Notes under the pieces: generated by a model | What the model was told of the DNA's origin: nothing | Database searches by the model: none | The model's input: only the letters and a program-made list of their open reading frames with translations | Shown here: positions 44,830 through 57,422 of the stretch, one piece after another | How the letters are laid out: every line of letters starts with the position of its first letter | Position numbering within the stretch: position 1 is the first letter of the stretch | Position numbers and translations under genes: made by a program | Source: Rhabdophis nuchalis | Lineage: Eukaryota > Chordata > Lepidosauria > Squamata > Natricidae | Direction of reading: 5' to 3' | Length of the DNA: 64,000 nucleotides | Assembly: GCA_039707465.1 (NCBI GenBank) | Contig: CM077649.1 | Location: forward strand, 17,317,001 to 17,381,000

Positions 44830-45489
44830 GTTCGTGGTATTATACAGCAATAATTAAAAGAGACTTTAAAATAGCCTGTAAATTATTTAGGCACAATTGG
44901 TGATATAGTTGCAATATGGCCAATTAGGTAATGTTTCATCCTAATCATATTTAAGATATCATTTCACTTCCTTACAATTCCTAAATACTTGTGATATGTC
45001 TGTTGTACTTCTTAAATGAAAATATATTGAAGTTACTGTATATAAATCCAAATATTTGGCTTCCTGAAATAAACTTAAAAAAATTAATTTAAAAATTAAA
45101 AGAATGCAAGGAAATTGTTCTTTGTGCTGATCAACTGAAAATTGTTGGATTTTTAGTGGAGAAAAAAGAGGGAATCCTATTAGATAAATTAGTGTATTTA
45201 ACCTTAACTATCAGCAAAAAGTGTTATACATTACAATTCCTTGATCTAAATTATTAACATTATTATTTAATTTTTCACTAAAATAAGCTCTACAGAAAAC
45301 ACGAATAAGTGCCAAACCCATAGACTCTTCAAAATGGCAATGGAAGTTCTTAGGTAGCGACCTACAATTGCATTGAGATTCTGAACAGGGTTTCTTCACT
45401 CTAATCTTCAGAATATTTGTTTTGTAAAGGCCATTGCTGATCACAAATCTAGAGCCATCATTTGACATTATAACAGTCTAGAACTGATG
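44830..45489. other. Intergenic, nothing recognised
   Basis: AT-rich; no features. Confidence 0.45.
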
Positions 45490-45750
45490 TATGTATTTAT
45501 TTTTAACCCTGTTTCTATTATTTTTATGAATAGTGAACATGTCTAATAATCCTTCCTTCTTCTATTTCCCTCACAATAACCCTGTGAAGTGGGTTGGGTT
45601 GAGAGAGAGAGAGAGAGAGAGAGGGAGGGAGAGAGGGAGGGAGGGAGGGAGGCAGCCCAAACCCACCCAGCTAATTTTTCATGCCTAAGGCAGGACCAGA
45701 ATTCACAGTCTCCTGATTTTTAGGCAAGCTTCGTGGTGCTATGCCTGGCC
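45490..45750 (-). mobile_element. Sauria-type SINE, antisense, with GA expansion
   Basis: TGTATTTATTTTTAACC tail, AACCCTGTGAAGTGGGTTGGG, a GA/GGGA tract (45600-45652), CCCACCCAGCTAATTTTTCATGCCTAAGG and ACTCTCC-type ...CACAGTCTCCTG. Same family as 38003-38200. Confidence 0.75.
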
Positions 45751-45766
45751 CCACCTTCGTCGCCAG

Positions 45767-46106
45767 TGTTGAGTTCCGTAAAATGAGGGAGTCCAGACCA
45801 GGTTAGCAAAGAATAATTGCCGTTTATTGGCAGCGCGAAGGAAAACACACAAAAACTATTTACAGAAATAAAAAGCGCGGTAGACAGGGGCTCCCGCATT
45901 TGGCAGCTACTTATACGCGAGCTGTCAAACGGGGAGCCAATCAGGCCGTGGCAGGACCGGCTTTCCCGCCAGTCGCGTCTTGGCCAATCAGGCACGACTG
46001 GCGGTTTACAGGCTTGCTACAGCCTGTTGCCATGGTCCTATCCGGCAGACTGGAAGACCTGCGGCTGGTCGTAAGTCGAGACCAGTTGCAGGTCGAGGAC
46101 ACAACA
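45767..46106 (-). mobile_element. Solo LTR of a retrotransposon or endogenous retrovirus, antisense
   Basis: 340 bp with TGTTG at one end and CAACA at the other. Read on the minus strand it has two CCAAT-type GATTGGC boxes, a TATA-like GTATAAGTA, then AATAAA and a short 3' part: U3-R-U5 order. No coding sequence beside it. The adjacent ACTGGCGACGAAGG on that strand could be a primer-binding-site remnant. Confidence 0.7.
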
Positions 46107-46195
46107 CCCACCTTTAATCACTGGACCAAAAGGGTACAGAATGTATCATTTCACATGTTCTATTTTTTTTTTGTGTCCCACAAGTAGGTGCTGCA

Positions 46196-46290
46196 TATTT
46201 AATTCATTTATGAATTAAAGGCCGCCCTGGGTCCTCTGTGGAGAAGGGCGGGATATAAATTTAAATAAAATAAAAAATAAAATAAAAATG
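46196..46290 (+). mobile_element. L2 3'-tail remnant
   Basis: GCCGCCCTGGGTCCTCTGTGG...GGGCGGGATATAAATTTAAA and an AAAT-rich tail. Confidence 0.75.
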
Positions 46291-48461
46291 GGACACTGAG
46301 AGGTGGCTGGATAAAGAACACAGTGAATGCCTTAAAAGTCCTGCAATCTCTTGCCAAAATAAGTTCCTTGAAAGTATAGTCCTCAACATACCATGGAAAG
46401 CCTGACCAGCACCCAAATTAATAGAAATTGTGCAATACTGCTCTCCAAATAGTATGGATAAGAAAGCAGCATTCGACATTTGTTTAACACTTTTATCTTT
46501 TCTTCATAATTGTTCACTTGGCATGTTAAGTTACGGTAGGTCATAAAATAAGTATGTACAATGGCAACTGAAGTTAATTTCTACAATCCCATGGCACATT
46601 TAAGGCTTGTTATATATATAAAAAAATCAAGGATAGTTTTTCTTAAAGCAAAGGGGGCAGAATCATCAGATGGCTTATGATATGCCGAGAGTACCCTTTT
46701 TATTGCTTGGCTATTTGATATAGGTCAAGGAAGCTTAAGAAACTTAAGTGTCAAATTTTTGTCCTTTTGCCATTTCTTCCTTTTTTTCATTCTATTTCCA
46801 AATAATCTTTAAACAATGTGAAGAATTAAAAAAAGGAAAAAATCAAATTGTAATAACACTACTAAAACAGAACTGTTAGCAAATAAAAATTTACTAGAAT
46901 GGTGTGAGGATCTTATTATCAATAAAATGAATACATACAGAGTTTCAATTGGCGCTACTTGAAGCTTTCAAGCAAAGCTAGCAGAAGCTAATATAAAATT
47001 TCAAAACAAAGGTAATTTAGAAAGTTCCAAATGAACTTTCAGGTGCAAATTTTCTACTGCTAGAAGAGTTATAGGCAGAGATCCTTTATACAGGAAAATA
47101 AAGCCCAATGAAATCTCTGTAAATTAACAAGAACAGCAAGCTGGGGAATTGGAAGTATTGTTTGACACTCATCTTAATTCAGAAGTTAGTAGTAATAATA
47201 TTATTTCCACTTCTCAAAAGGAAGCAGCTTGAAACAGTAGAAGCAACTTTCTATTTTGTTCCATAAGAAATGAGAATCCAAAGCCATTAATAGGATATAA
47301 GCACACTTTTTAAAAATATGTGTCTTTCCTCTGTCTGGTTTCTCTTCCTAAACACTGCTCTTTTGTAAGTGTAAATGCTGATCTAATGTGGCCCTAACAA
47401 TTCTATACACAGGTAACAGAGTAGAGTTTATATGCTCTACCACCAGATACTTCAATTCTAGTTTTTTGTTAGTGGTTCTCTGTTTCTTCTCTAAAATGTA
47501 GCAACTTGATTGCTTTCTGAATAATTCTGACTACAATTCAAAACAGATGTAACAGATTTTATTGCAATGAGTTAATTGGTTATTTGTGATATTCTTCTCA
47601 AGCAGATTGCTTAAAATGTCTTAAATCTGATTAACAATAGAACGTCAGGGACTGCACATTTCATACACTGTTTTGTTTAAATATAGGACTTGCCAATATC
47701 CATTCACCACATGAAGATGGAAAGAAGGATAATAAAATGGTAGAATCTTTTATGGTTCATAGAAAGTAATTAATTGTACATATATTCCATTTTAAAATTT
47801 AGCTGGTGTTCTGAATGCAGAAGATGCATCTTTCTGCTAAAATGAGATATTAAATTCTGATGGGTGACTGTTCTCTTCCAAGGTTCGACTGAGTTCAGGT
47901 TTAAAAGTTTGGACGCCTACAATATTTTCCAGACTATGTGTACAGCAGAGATGATAACTCAGACTCTTTCGCAGCATTTCATGAATATGGCCAAGTTAGA
48001 AATTTCACAAGAAAAAAAAACAACCTTCCTTTGCTCCCAGTATTTTGATACATCTGTTTTTTATTTTAAGTATAATCAGGAAGTGAAAAAGCACAGTAAT
48101 ATTAATTCAGAAAGACACATGAATACTCAAAGTTCATTTGACTTATTAAAGTCAGTAAGTTATGCTACCTTGAACATAAAAAATAGCCAGTTTCATGTAG
48201 CATTTGCCTGAAATATGCTAAATGCTCTGTATATTGCAACCTAAGATTTACTGGATCACTGCAATGTTTGGAAAAGAATGGACAATATATCAATAGAAGA
48301 GAGTATGTGTAGCTCAAGGCCGAACTGTAGAGTTCTTGGTATTCTCTCAGCTTGGTTATTTGCCTGCAGACATTTTGTTACCCAATTAGGCAACATCTTC
48401 ACTGCTGGAAGGGAGTAGGATTAGCTTTCTGTTTATATATAGTAACTTGCCCTGTCAGTGT
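46291..48461. other. Intergenic, no gene recognised
   Basis: 2.2 kb of AT-rich unique sequence. A 115-codon open frame at 47864-48211 has no domain, no signal peptide and no flanking splice pattern that I trust. Confidence 0.45.
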
Positions 48462-48879
48462 GGGTATTAGTATTAGTATTATTAAATTTATATCCCGCCC
48501 TACTCCAAGAGGACCCACAGGAAATTAAAATACATACAAAAACTCAATACAAAATTTAAAAAACCTATTAGATCCCCATCCTGCACTAAAACCAATTAAA
48601 ATCCCCGAATTAAAACTATCTATGGCTAGTCCCAGCGGAGGCTATGTTAGGCCGGCTTGATGGAAGAGGTGTGTTTTTAAACACTGATGGAAGTGGCGGA
48701 GGTCGGTGATGGTACGAAGTTCTGGGGGTAGGTCGTTCCACAGGGCAGGGCCCGCCACAGAGAAGGCCCTTCCCCTGGGTGTCGCCAGTTGGCATTGTCC
48801 GGCCGACGGCACCCTGAGAAGGCCCTCTCTGTGGGAGCGTATCGGTCTAAGGGTGATGTTTTCTTCTTGGTAGTACTTG
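48462..48879 (-). mobile_element. L2 LINE 3' end, antisense
   Basis: Reversed tail ATTATTAAATTTATATCCCGCCC and the reverse-transcriptase C-terminus ([18 protein letters not shown] on the minus strand). Joins head-to-head with the next L2. Confidence 0.9.
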
Positions 48880-50700
48880 ATTAGGCCGATTAGATGGTTC
48901 CGCCCCAACCGCCTGATGGACCCTGAAAGGTTCCTGATGGAGCTTGAGACTTTTCCTGAAACCCTTGCTCACAGTTCAACCGAAGCCCTAGTGGAAGCCT
49001 GGGATAGGGTGGCCACTGGGGCTTTGGACTGCGTTGTGCCCTTGCGGCCTCTGACCTGGTGCCGATCCCGGGTAGCTCCCTGGTTTACCGAGGCACTTCG
49101 GGAGATGAAACACTGGAAAAGACGCCTAGAGAGTGGTTGGAAGGCGAGCTGGTGCGAATCTGATCGAACACTAGTAATAATTCATATCAAATCCTACTTA
49201 GTGGCGATAAAAGTGGAAAAATGGCAACATTTTTCCGCTCTTATCGCGTCCGCAGATAACCCTCCAGCCGCCCTGTTTAGGGTGACCCATTCCTTACTCA
49301 ACCAAGGAACTGGGAAATACCCCTTGCAGGGTCATGCTGAAGAATTTGTTCAGTATCTCCAGGATAAAATCACTCAGATTTGGACAGGCTTGGACTCCGA
49401 CTGGGTAGATTTGGGTGAGTCGACAGGGATGAATCTTGTGGAGACCATCTGGGATGAGTTTGATCATGTGACCCCCGAGGGCATGGACAGGATTATGGGA
49501 AGACTTAGTGCTGCCACTTGTGTGCTGGACACGTGTCCCTCTTGGTTAATTTCAGCTTTCCGGGAGGTGACACAAGCTGGCTCCAGGCGATTACCAACGC
49601 TTCATTGAGAGAGGGGTTCTTTCCTACTGACCTCAAGAAGCCTTCCCTGGATCCATCTTCTCTAGCCAACTATCGTCCATCTCCAACCTTCGCTTTGTAG
49701 CAAAGGTTGTTGAGAGTGTGGTAGCACATCAGCTTCCCCAGTACCTGGAGGAAGCTGCCTACCTGGATCTGTTTCAGTCAGGTTTCAGGCCTGGGTACAG
49801 CACAGAGATGGCATTGGTCGCGTTGGTTGATGATCTCTGGTAGGCCCAGGACAGGGGCTGTTCCTCTGTCTTGGTCCTATTAGGTCTCTCGGCAGCTTTC
49901 GATACGATCAACCATGGTATCCTACTGTGATGACTCGGGGGGTTGGGAGTGGGGGGCACCGTTTTGCCGTGGTTCTCTTCCTTCCTGTCAGATCAATCAC
50001 AGTTTGTGTTGACTGGAGGACAGGGATCAACCCTGATGGTGGTGGGTGTCAGTTCTCTCGCCTCTCCTGTTCAACATATATATGAAACCGCTGGGCGAGA
50101 TCATCCATCCGTCCCCTATTGGATCGGGATGCCCTTTGCACAGTCACTCATGCCCTCGTGACTTCCCGACTGGACTACTGCAATTCTCTCTACATGGGGC
50201 TCCCCTTGAGGTGCACCCGAAGACTTCAGCTTGTCCAGAATGCAGCCGCACGAGCAATAATGGGAACCTCGAGGTTTACCCATCTAACACCGCTCTTGCG
50301 CGAGCTGCATTGGCTGCCTGTCGTCTTTCGGGTGCGCTTCAAGGTGTTAGTTGTGTCAGCTGGCGACCCCCCAGGGGGAGAGCCTTCTCTGTGGGAGCAC
50401 CCTTTAGAATGAGCTACCCCCGGAACTTCAAATAATCCCCAACCTCCCTTCCTTCCGGCGTGCCCTAAAAAGCTGGCTTTTCCAGCAAGCAGGCCTGGCC
50501 TGAGTAAAATAAACTATTAATTTTAATTTTTAATTTAATTTTTAATTTAATTGTAAATTGTCAATTGGTTATTGGATTTACTATTTAATTTTTTTTAAAC
50601 TTTTGCAATATGTGTTTTTATGTTGTACGCTGCCCTGAGTCCTTTGGGAGAAGGTCAGCATATAAATCCAATACATCCTACAATCCTACAATCCTTTGTT
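48880..50700 (+). mobile_element. L2 LINE, longest copy in the window, internally deleted
   Basis: A long open stretch (to 49608) encodes the linker between endonuclease and reverse transcriptase (SRVAPWFTEALREMKHWKRR, HFSALIASADNPPAALF). Then decayed reverse-transcriptase blocks (PSSLANYRPS, FDTINHGI region), a gap where the catalytic middle should be, and the C-terminus (SRLDYCNSLYMGLP, PLLRELHWLPVVF). 3' end CGCTGCCCTGAGTCC...CATATAAATCCAATA. Frameshifts make it inactive. Confidence 0.92.
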
Positions 50701-50734
50701 TACTGCTTGATTGTTTTTTCTGGTGTAAATCCTG

Positions 50735-50860
50735 AAGGAAACAAAAAGATCAAATGTCTTTTTGCCAGTAATCAACACCCAGATAAGAAGGAAATACATA
50801 TTTCCTTCTTATCTGGGTGTTGATTACTGGCAAAAAGACATTTGATCTTTTTGTTTCCTT
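50735..50860. repeat. Perfect palindrome, 62-bp arms, 2-bp spacer
   Basis: 50735-50796 and 50799-50860 are exact reverse complements around CA. I compared them base by base with no mismatch. No terminal motif or target duplication of a known transposon is seen. It begins 35 bp after the L2 3' end. Confidence 0.95.
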
Positions 50861-50993
50861 TTTAGCTTTTTATTATCTCTTGAATGATATGTAAGTGTGT
50901 GATTTATCTCTACATACCTATTTATGGCTGTTTTGTCTGAATGCCAGACTTCCTGAAATATCCTAGCATTTTTAGATTTAGCTTGGTCTAAGA

Positions 50994-51128
50994 CAGGGGT
51001 CTGCAAAGTCGGCTCTTTAAAGACTGGTGGACTTCAACTCCCAGAATTCCCCAGCCAGCTATGCTGGCTGGGGAACTCTGGGAGTTGAAGTCCACCAGTC
51101 TTAAAAGAGCCGACTTTGCAGACCCCTG
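50994..51128. mobile_element. Full-length foldback hAT MITE, TSD GTCTAAGA
   Basis: CAGGGGTCTGCAAAGTCGGC to GCAGACCCCTG; exact GTCTAAGA at 50986-50993 and 51129-51136. Confidence 0.92.
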
Positions 51129-51139
51129 GTCTAAGATGT

Positions 51140-52312
51140 TCCCAGTTTTCCAGTTAAAGTTATCTCATACATCACCATGGGTTGAGGTATCATCATTATG
51201 TGAATGATGCTCAACTTTATTTCTTTACCTCAGGTGACCTAAGCGTTGCTGTCGCTGCCCTCTCAGGGTGCCAGGAGTCTGTGGGGGCCTGGGTGGGGAC
51301 AACAGGCTCTGGCTGAACTATGGAAAGAAAGAATGGCTTTGAGTGCTTGGCGCTTCAAGATCTGGGCATTGACAGCTGTGGATGGTGTGGCACTATTCCA
51401 GACAGACCCATAATGCAATGGGGGAGGGGGGTTTCTCCTGGACTTTCTACTCATGCTCAAAGAGAAGATGACAGTTCACACCTAGGAGAGCTTTTGCACA
51501 ACTTTGGATTGTGTGTAAGTTGCTAACTTTCGTGGATCAGAAATCCCTGCGATCAATCATTCAAGTCCTAGTTATCTCACACTTGGACTACTGCAATGCG
51601 CTCGGCATATGACTACCCTTGAAAAGCATATGGAGGCTTCAACTGGTGCAGAGTATGGTGGCTTGGGCAGTCTTGAGAGTCCCTAGAATGGCTCATGGTA
51701 TAGCACTGTTCTGAAAGCTGCATTGGCCAATTGTTTGTTTCTGAGTGCAATTCAAGGCATTGGTTATTACCTATAACAGTGATGGCTAACCTTTTTTGGC
51801 TCGCGTGCCAAAAGTGGGGGGAGAGCAGAGGGGTCGTGTGTGGGAGTGCCACACCCAGAATGCTATGTGCACGATCCCCTGCTCTTGGCATACTTTGTTT
51901 GCCCTCCCCAGGCTCCAGAGGCTTTCTAGGAGCCAGGGGAGGGTGAAAACAGCCTCCCCCATCACCTCCAGAGGCTCCAGGAGCTTCCCTGAAACCTCCA
52001 GAGAATGAAAAACAGCCTCAAAAGAAGGCCTAAATCAGCTGGCCAGTGCACACAACTGCATTGGAGCTGACAGGGCAATGCCCCGCGTGCCCTAAGAAAT
52101 GGTTCCGTGTGCCACCTGTGGCACCCGTGCCATAGGTTCGCCATCACTGACCTATAAAGCCCTGCATGGCATAGATCCAGATTACTTGATGAATCATTTC
52201 ACCTCAATGGAACACGCCCATCCTTTCTGTGCAGGCAGAGGAAACATGCTGCAGATCCCATTTGGCTTGGAGAAGAGCCTTCTCTGGCGTGACTCTGGGC
52301 CTTTTGAACAAC
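51140..52312 (+). mobile_element. Old L2 LINE copy, split by a hAT element
   Basis: Decayed reverse-transcriptase remnants: ATTATGTGAATGATGCTCAAC (YADD-type region, here altered), CACTTGGACTACTGCAATGCG, GCTGCATTGGCCA, and after the insertion AAAGCCCTGCATGGCATAG and GAGAAGAGCCTTCTCTGG. More diverged than the other L2 copies. Confidence 0.8.
51777..52149. mobile_element. Non-autonomous hAT element (CAGTGATGGC), TSD ACCTATAA, inside L2
   Basis: CAGTGATGGCTAACCT to AGGTTCGCCATCACTG; exact ACCTATAA at 51769-51776 and 52150-52157. Interior GC-rich; shares GGCACCCGTGCC and CAGCTGGCCAG blocks with 41862 and 13526. Confidence 0.92.
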
Positions 52313-52326
52313 TTTATATATATATA

Positions 52327-52328
<2 letters not shown>

Positions 52329-52365
<37 letters not shown>
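52329..52365. repeat. (GT)n microsatellite
   Basis: About 17 GT units following a short TA run. Confidence 0.95.
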
Positions 52366-52367
<2 letters not shown>

Positions 52368-52411
52368 CTAGAAGACCTCCAAGGTCCCTTCCATCTCTCT
52401 TATTGTGTTAA
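52366..52411 (+). mobile_element. CR1 3'-end remnant
   Basis: ACTAGAAGACCTCCAAGGTCCC and TCTTATTGTG: only the last about 45 bp of CR1. Confidence 0.75.
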
Positions 52412-52490
52412 ATATATCACAGACACAAAGACATACACACAGACAGACACACAATTTCATTGCTGTAACTCACCCAGTTGCCTCACAGCA

Positions 52491-52601
<111 letters not shown>

Positions 52602-53589
52602 CCTTAAAAGGTAAAAGGCAAGTAATTACACTGTCTGCATAAAAGTGGGCCACTCTCATCATTCACATTGATATTTGAATTACCAATAAGAAACAGGGAT
52701 ACATACCCTCTCCAAATACCCACTGAATACTCATATTTTTAGTAATTTAGTTTTTAATGGTTATTGGTTTTAATGGTATTCTGGAAAAAAAAAGTAGAGC
52801 ATGTACGTTTCAAGAAGTTTCTATTTCTGTATAAAATATGTAACATTGTTCTAGGCAGAAATTTGGACTAGATCCTTGTTTCAGTGTAGTGTTAAAATCT
52901 CTAACACTCTATACGTATTTCTATTGTGATCGATATCAGCTTACGCATTTCAAGTTATTTACATGGAAAAAATAAGGGTGTTTTTTTCTTTACAAATTCC
53001 TTGTAAATTTGGGATTTGATCTGGAATCCTGACGTATCTTCTCTGAGATACTAGTAGGATAATGTCATTTGTAGCAGACCAGCACCATCTTATGGCTTCC
53101 CCAGAGCATTTTCTTTTGCTTTATAATTTTCTTTTAGGTTTCTGTTTTCTCATCATCTGGTCTGCTTTACACTTACCTTCTTGAGCCTTGCGTGCATTGT
53201 AATGCTTAATTAAACATTTTTAGATTTTATCTGTCTTTAATTAAAATGTGATACTGTTTATTTCTTATGACATTGGAAAGTTTCCTCTCCCCTATGCATG
53301 GAGGACCAGAGAGTCACATACCTATATAATATTTGGACAGAAAGTGGCATGTCGAAGTAATGTCTCTTTTGTATTTTGATTCATTAATCCCATAAAGGTA
53401 ATGCATCTTGTGAAAGCTGTATCTCTGTACAAAGGAACATGTCAGATGATGATAGGTGATAATGACTGGAGTTCCAAGCCACTACACTAAAAGAGGAAGG
53501 GGAGTCAAGGTGTGAAGTCCTGGAAGTAACCAGAGCAAAGAGGAAGGCAATCTTAACCTTCTATCCTAGGCATCAGTTATCTTCTACAT
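52602..53589. other. Intergenic, nothing recognised
   Basis: AT-rich unique sequence. Confidence 0.45.
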
Positions 53590-54027
53590 CAGGAGTCCCC
53601 AACCTTTTTGGCATCAGGGACCGGTTTCATGTAAAAAAAATTCCGGTGGGAGCCTCCAGCGGGTGAATCAAGTCACGTGGGGCGCGCGCGCATTCGGCGA
53701 TCACATGCAATTGGGCGGGAAAGCTGCCAGGGGTCCCGGGCGAAGGATCCTCGGCCGGAGCAGGGAAGGACAGGCTGCGTCCCGGGCAGGAGGGCCTGGC
53801 AGCCCCTTCCCCCTGCGCAGGGCCAGGTGGTGCCCCGAACCCCCCCCCAACGCAGGCCGTTGCCCCCATCCTGCCCCAGAGGAGCGCCCCAGCCAGCTAC
53901 CAGGATAGCAGAGCATTTGCTACACTTTCCTAAGAGCTGCGCTACTCTCTCCGCTGCTCACTCCGGCCCGGTTACTCTCAAGCCATGGACTGGCACTGGT
54001 CCGCAGTCCGGGGGTTGGGGACCCCTG
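53590..54027. mobile_element. GC-rich non-autonomous hAT element, TSD TTCTACAT/TTCTCCAT
   Basis: CAGGAGTCCCCAACCTTTTTGG to GGGGGTTGGGGACCCCTG; 7 of 8 target bases. CpG-rich interior (53680-53960), with open frames on both strands that have no recognisable domain. The termini resemble vertebrate Charlie-type elements. Confidence 0.85.
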
Positions 54028-54035
54028 TTCTCCAT

Positions 54036-56282
54036 GTTATGCATTTATTTTATAATGTATATCTTGCTTTAAAAATAGAACGAACAGTCAAATATAAAAT
54101 ACTTTAGGAACAAATAAAGTCCCTTTTTATTATCCCTAAACAGACAAGTAGTGTTTAATGAAACCAAAGTAATACATTCGTATGCATACCAGGATATTTT
54201 AAGATGGAGAACTGACTAGGCAGCATTTTAACAGACTATGTAGGGAACAAAGTGCCTTTATCTCTTCCAAAAATGTAAAATCAATCTATATAAGACACAC
54301 ATTAAATCAATGAGAAACGGACAAATTGTGTTATGCGTGCTTATAGGTATAATGACCATCCCGTTCAGGAGGGATAGATCTATTTATCAAAATAAATACA
54401 TTTCTTTGTTTGCCTAAGCTATTAATTGGCTATAGAATTCTTATTCCACCAACACTATAGTTCAGAAATAGCCTTGATCAAAGCTTACATCCATACTGCT
54501 GAATGCTGAATATACAATATTTAAGTATAATTTGCTGAAAAGCACTATGAGGATGCATTTTCAAAAGGCTGTTAAAACATAGCAGTGTATGCTGTGTTAA
54601 TTGGGAATCAAAAGTAGTTAGATATGAATTGGCCATCATGGGAGAAAATTACATTATCGGGATTTTGCAATTAGTGTTAGAAAGAACAATTACAAGTTCT
54701 CCAAGTTTTTCCTTAGGCAAGTTGGTAATAAGTGGCAATAATTAACATCGGTATGTTAATACTAAAATGGCAAATTATTGTTGGAATTTGCCTATTAAAT
54801 AAGCAATCTCTTTGAGTGCAGAGATATATGGAGTCTCACAACTCCATAGTCATTTCAAGCACTGAATCATTGATAAGGACTGGCAGCTGAAACTGAAGAA
54901 TATAATCTTAGGATGTAAAATATCTTCAGTTTAGCTATCAGTATTCAGAGCTTTAGCAGAACAATTCCTGTGTTATATGCTGCAAGAATAAGTCTGTTGT
55001 ATTCTGATGGTAATCTGCACGGATAACTTCCACTCATAAATAGCTTCTTTTATACTCAACATTGGTGGGAAAGGTTTTTTCCAAGACTGACCTAATCGTT
55101 GCTAAATAAAACTCAGAGGAAGTTGCCTAGGCTATTCTGAACACATTGTTTGGGAGGTCAAGGCCAAGGAATCACTTTTGATCCGGCACATTTGACTTTA
55201 TCACTAAACTTGTATTCTAAAGCTATAAGGAGACTAAAAAGTTAAAAAGGAAGGATATTGTTGCTATCAATGATTCCACAAGCTATTTCTGGAAAGTATT
55301 ATCATCCAAAGGGTTAGGAAGTGTTTGAGAAAGATTGTATTTCAAAACGCTTTGTTTTTTAAAGGTTTTTATCATAGCCTTAAGTAATAACATGTTAAGG
55401 CAAGTGGTGGAAGTTTCAACATTTATAGAGTTCGTTTCAGGGCCTATATGAACCTATTAGGTTACACAAATGCAGCATAGTCAGCCAAGTTTCAACAGCT
55501 GCTCTTGAGTGCACAAGTATCTCTGCCTCACTTCCTTATCTGTAAAATCCAGAATAGGATGGGTGTAGAATTTGATGACAGGATAAACTATCCCAGTATA
55601 AAAAAAGAAAATCAAAATTAGTAATAATTATCACAATGAAGGTTGCCTTGATCTTGTGATACAAAAGAAAGATTCCTTTATTTTTAAGAGGATATTGTAA
55701 CACCCATTTCCTCTTCATGCACAAATCTCTTTCAGTTTTTCCCACACCCTCAGGCGTATTATCCTGTTACCAATAATACATTCTAATTGTCTTTTTAAAG
55801 CCTACATGAGCCTAACTCTGGGATATATCCAACTGTGTTTGTCGGAAGGGCGGAAACTACTGACCAAAATAGATCCTTATCCTTCTCTGGACATCCTGCA
55901 TATAAATGTTATACTTCTTATAAGACGCTATGGTATCACAATACACTTCATTTTATATTGCGCAAAAGAAAAAAACAAAACTAGCTATCACATTTTAGTC
56001 TGAAGTAGGTCCCAATATTGTTCAAGATGTGAATGTCCATTTGGAGCTTGATGTCTGGAAAAAATCAAAAAGAATTGAAAGAGGCCAGAAGAAGACAAGG
56101 ATGCAAGAATCACTAACAACACAAGAATAAGCTTATTTTATGGTCTGTTTTTGTTGTTGATGATGTTGTTATTGTACAGAGTCACATTTCATGAGATGGG
56201 AACCTATTTAGATATGATGAAACAAACAAAGAAACGGGCAGACAATTCTGAGATATGATTTTCATCAGATCACAAAAGCAAC
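54036..56282. other. Intergenic, nothing recognised
   Basis: 2.2 kb of AT-rich unique sequence, the longest repeat-poor stretch beside 46.3-48.5 and 36.4-38.0 kb. Confidence 0.45.
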
Positions 56283-56766
56283 TGGTAACCACCTTTAAAG
56301 CGCTCCATGGCACGGGACCTGGCTACTTGCAAGACCGCATCCTGCTACCAAATACCTCCCACCGACCAGTTCGCTCCCACAGAGAGGGCCTCCTCAGGGT
56401 ACCGTCGGCCAAACAATGTTGGTGACCCCCAGGGGGAGAGCCTTCTCTGTGGCAGTTCCTGCCCTCTGGAACGACCTACCCCCCGACTACGTACGATCAC
56501 TGACCTACGCCTCTTCTGCCAGGCCTTGAAAACGCATTTATTCTGTGCGGCCGGCCTGGTGTAGTTTTTAATCGATTTTAATCGATTTTATTTAGTAATT
56601 TTATTCGGTTTTAGAACAGGCCCCTAATTTAAGTGACATTTTAATTGTCATTTTAAAGTATTTTATATATTCATGTCCTTGTTGTTTTTATTATGCCTGT
56701 TCACCGCCCTGAGTCCTGCAAGGGAGAAGGGTGGTATACAAATTCAATAAACATTAAACATTAAAC
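56283..56766 (+). mobile_element. L2 LINE 3' end
   Basis: TTAAAGCGCTCCATGGCACGGG, CTCCCACAGAGAGGGCC, and the 3' block CACCGCCCTGAGTCC...GGTATACAAATTCAATAAA. Frameshifted. Confidence 0.88.

Positions 56767-57422
<656 letters not shown>

Noticed and set aside
47864..48211. 115-codon open frame, possible small gene
   Set aside because: AT-rich, no recognisable domain, no promoter or splice support; length is within chance for this region.
509..51128. Repeated palindromes as a CRISPR-like array
   Set aside because: Copies are dispersed over 50 kb, each with its own 8-bp target duplication; they are transposons.
53627..54072. Pro/Arg-rich open frames in a CpG-rich block, possible first exon
   Set aside because: The block is bounded exactly by hAT termini and an 8-bp target duplication, so it is a transposon interior and not a gene CpG island.
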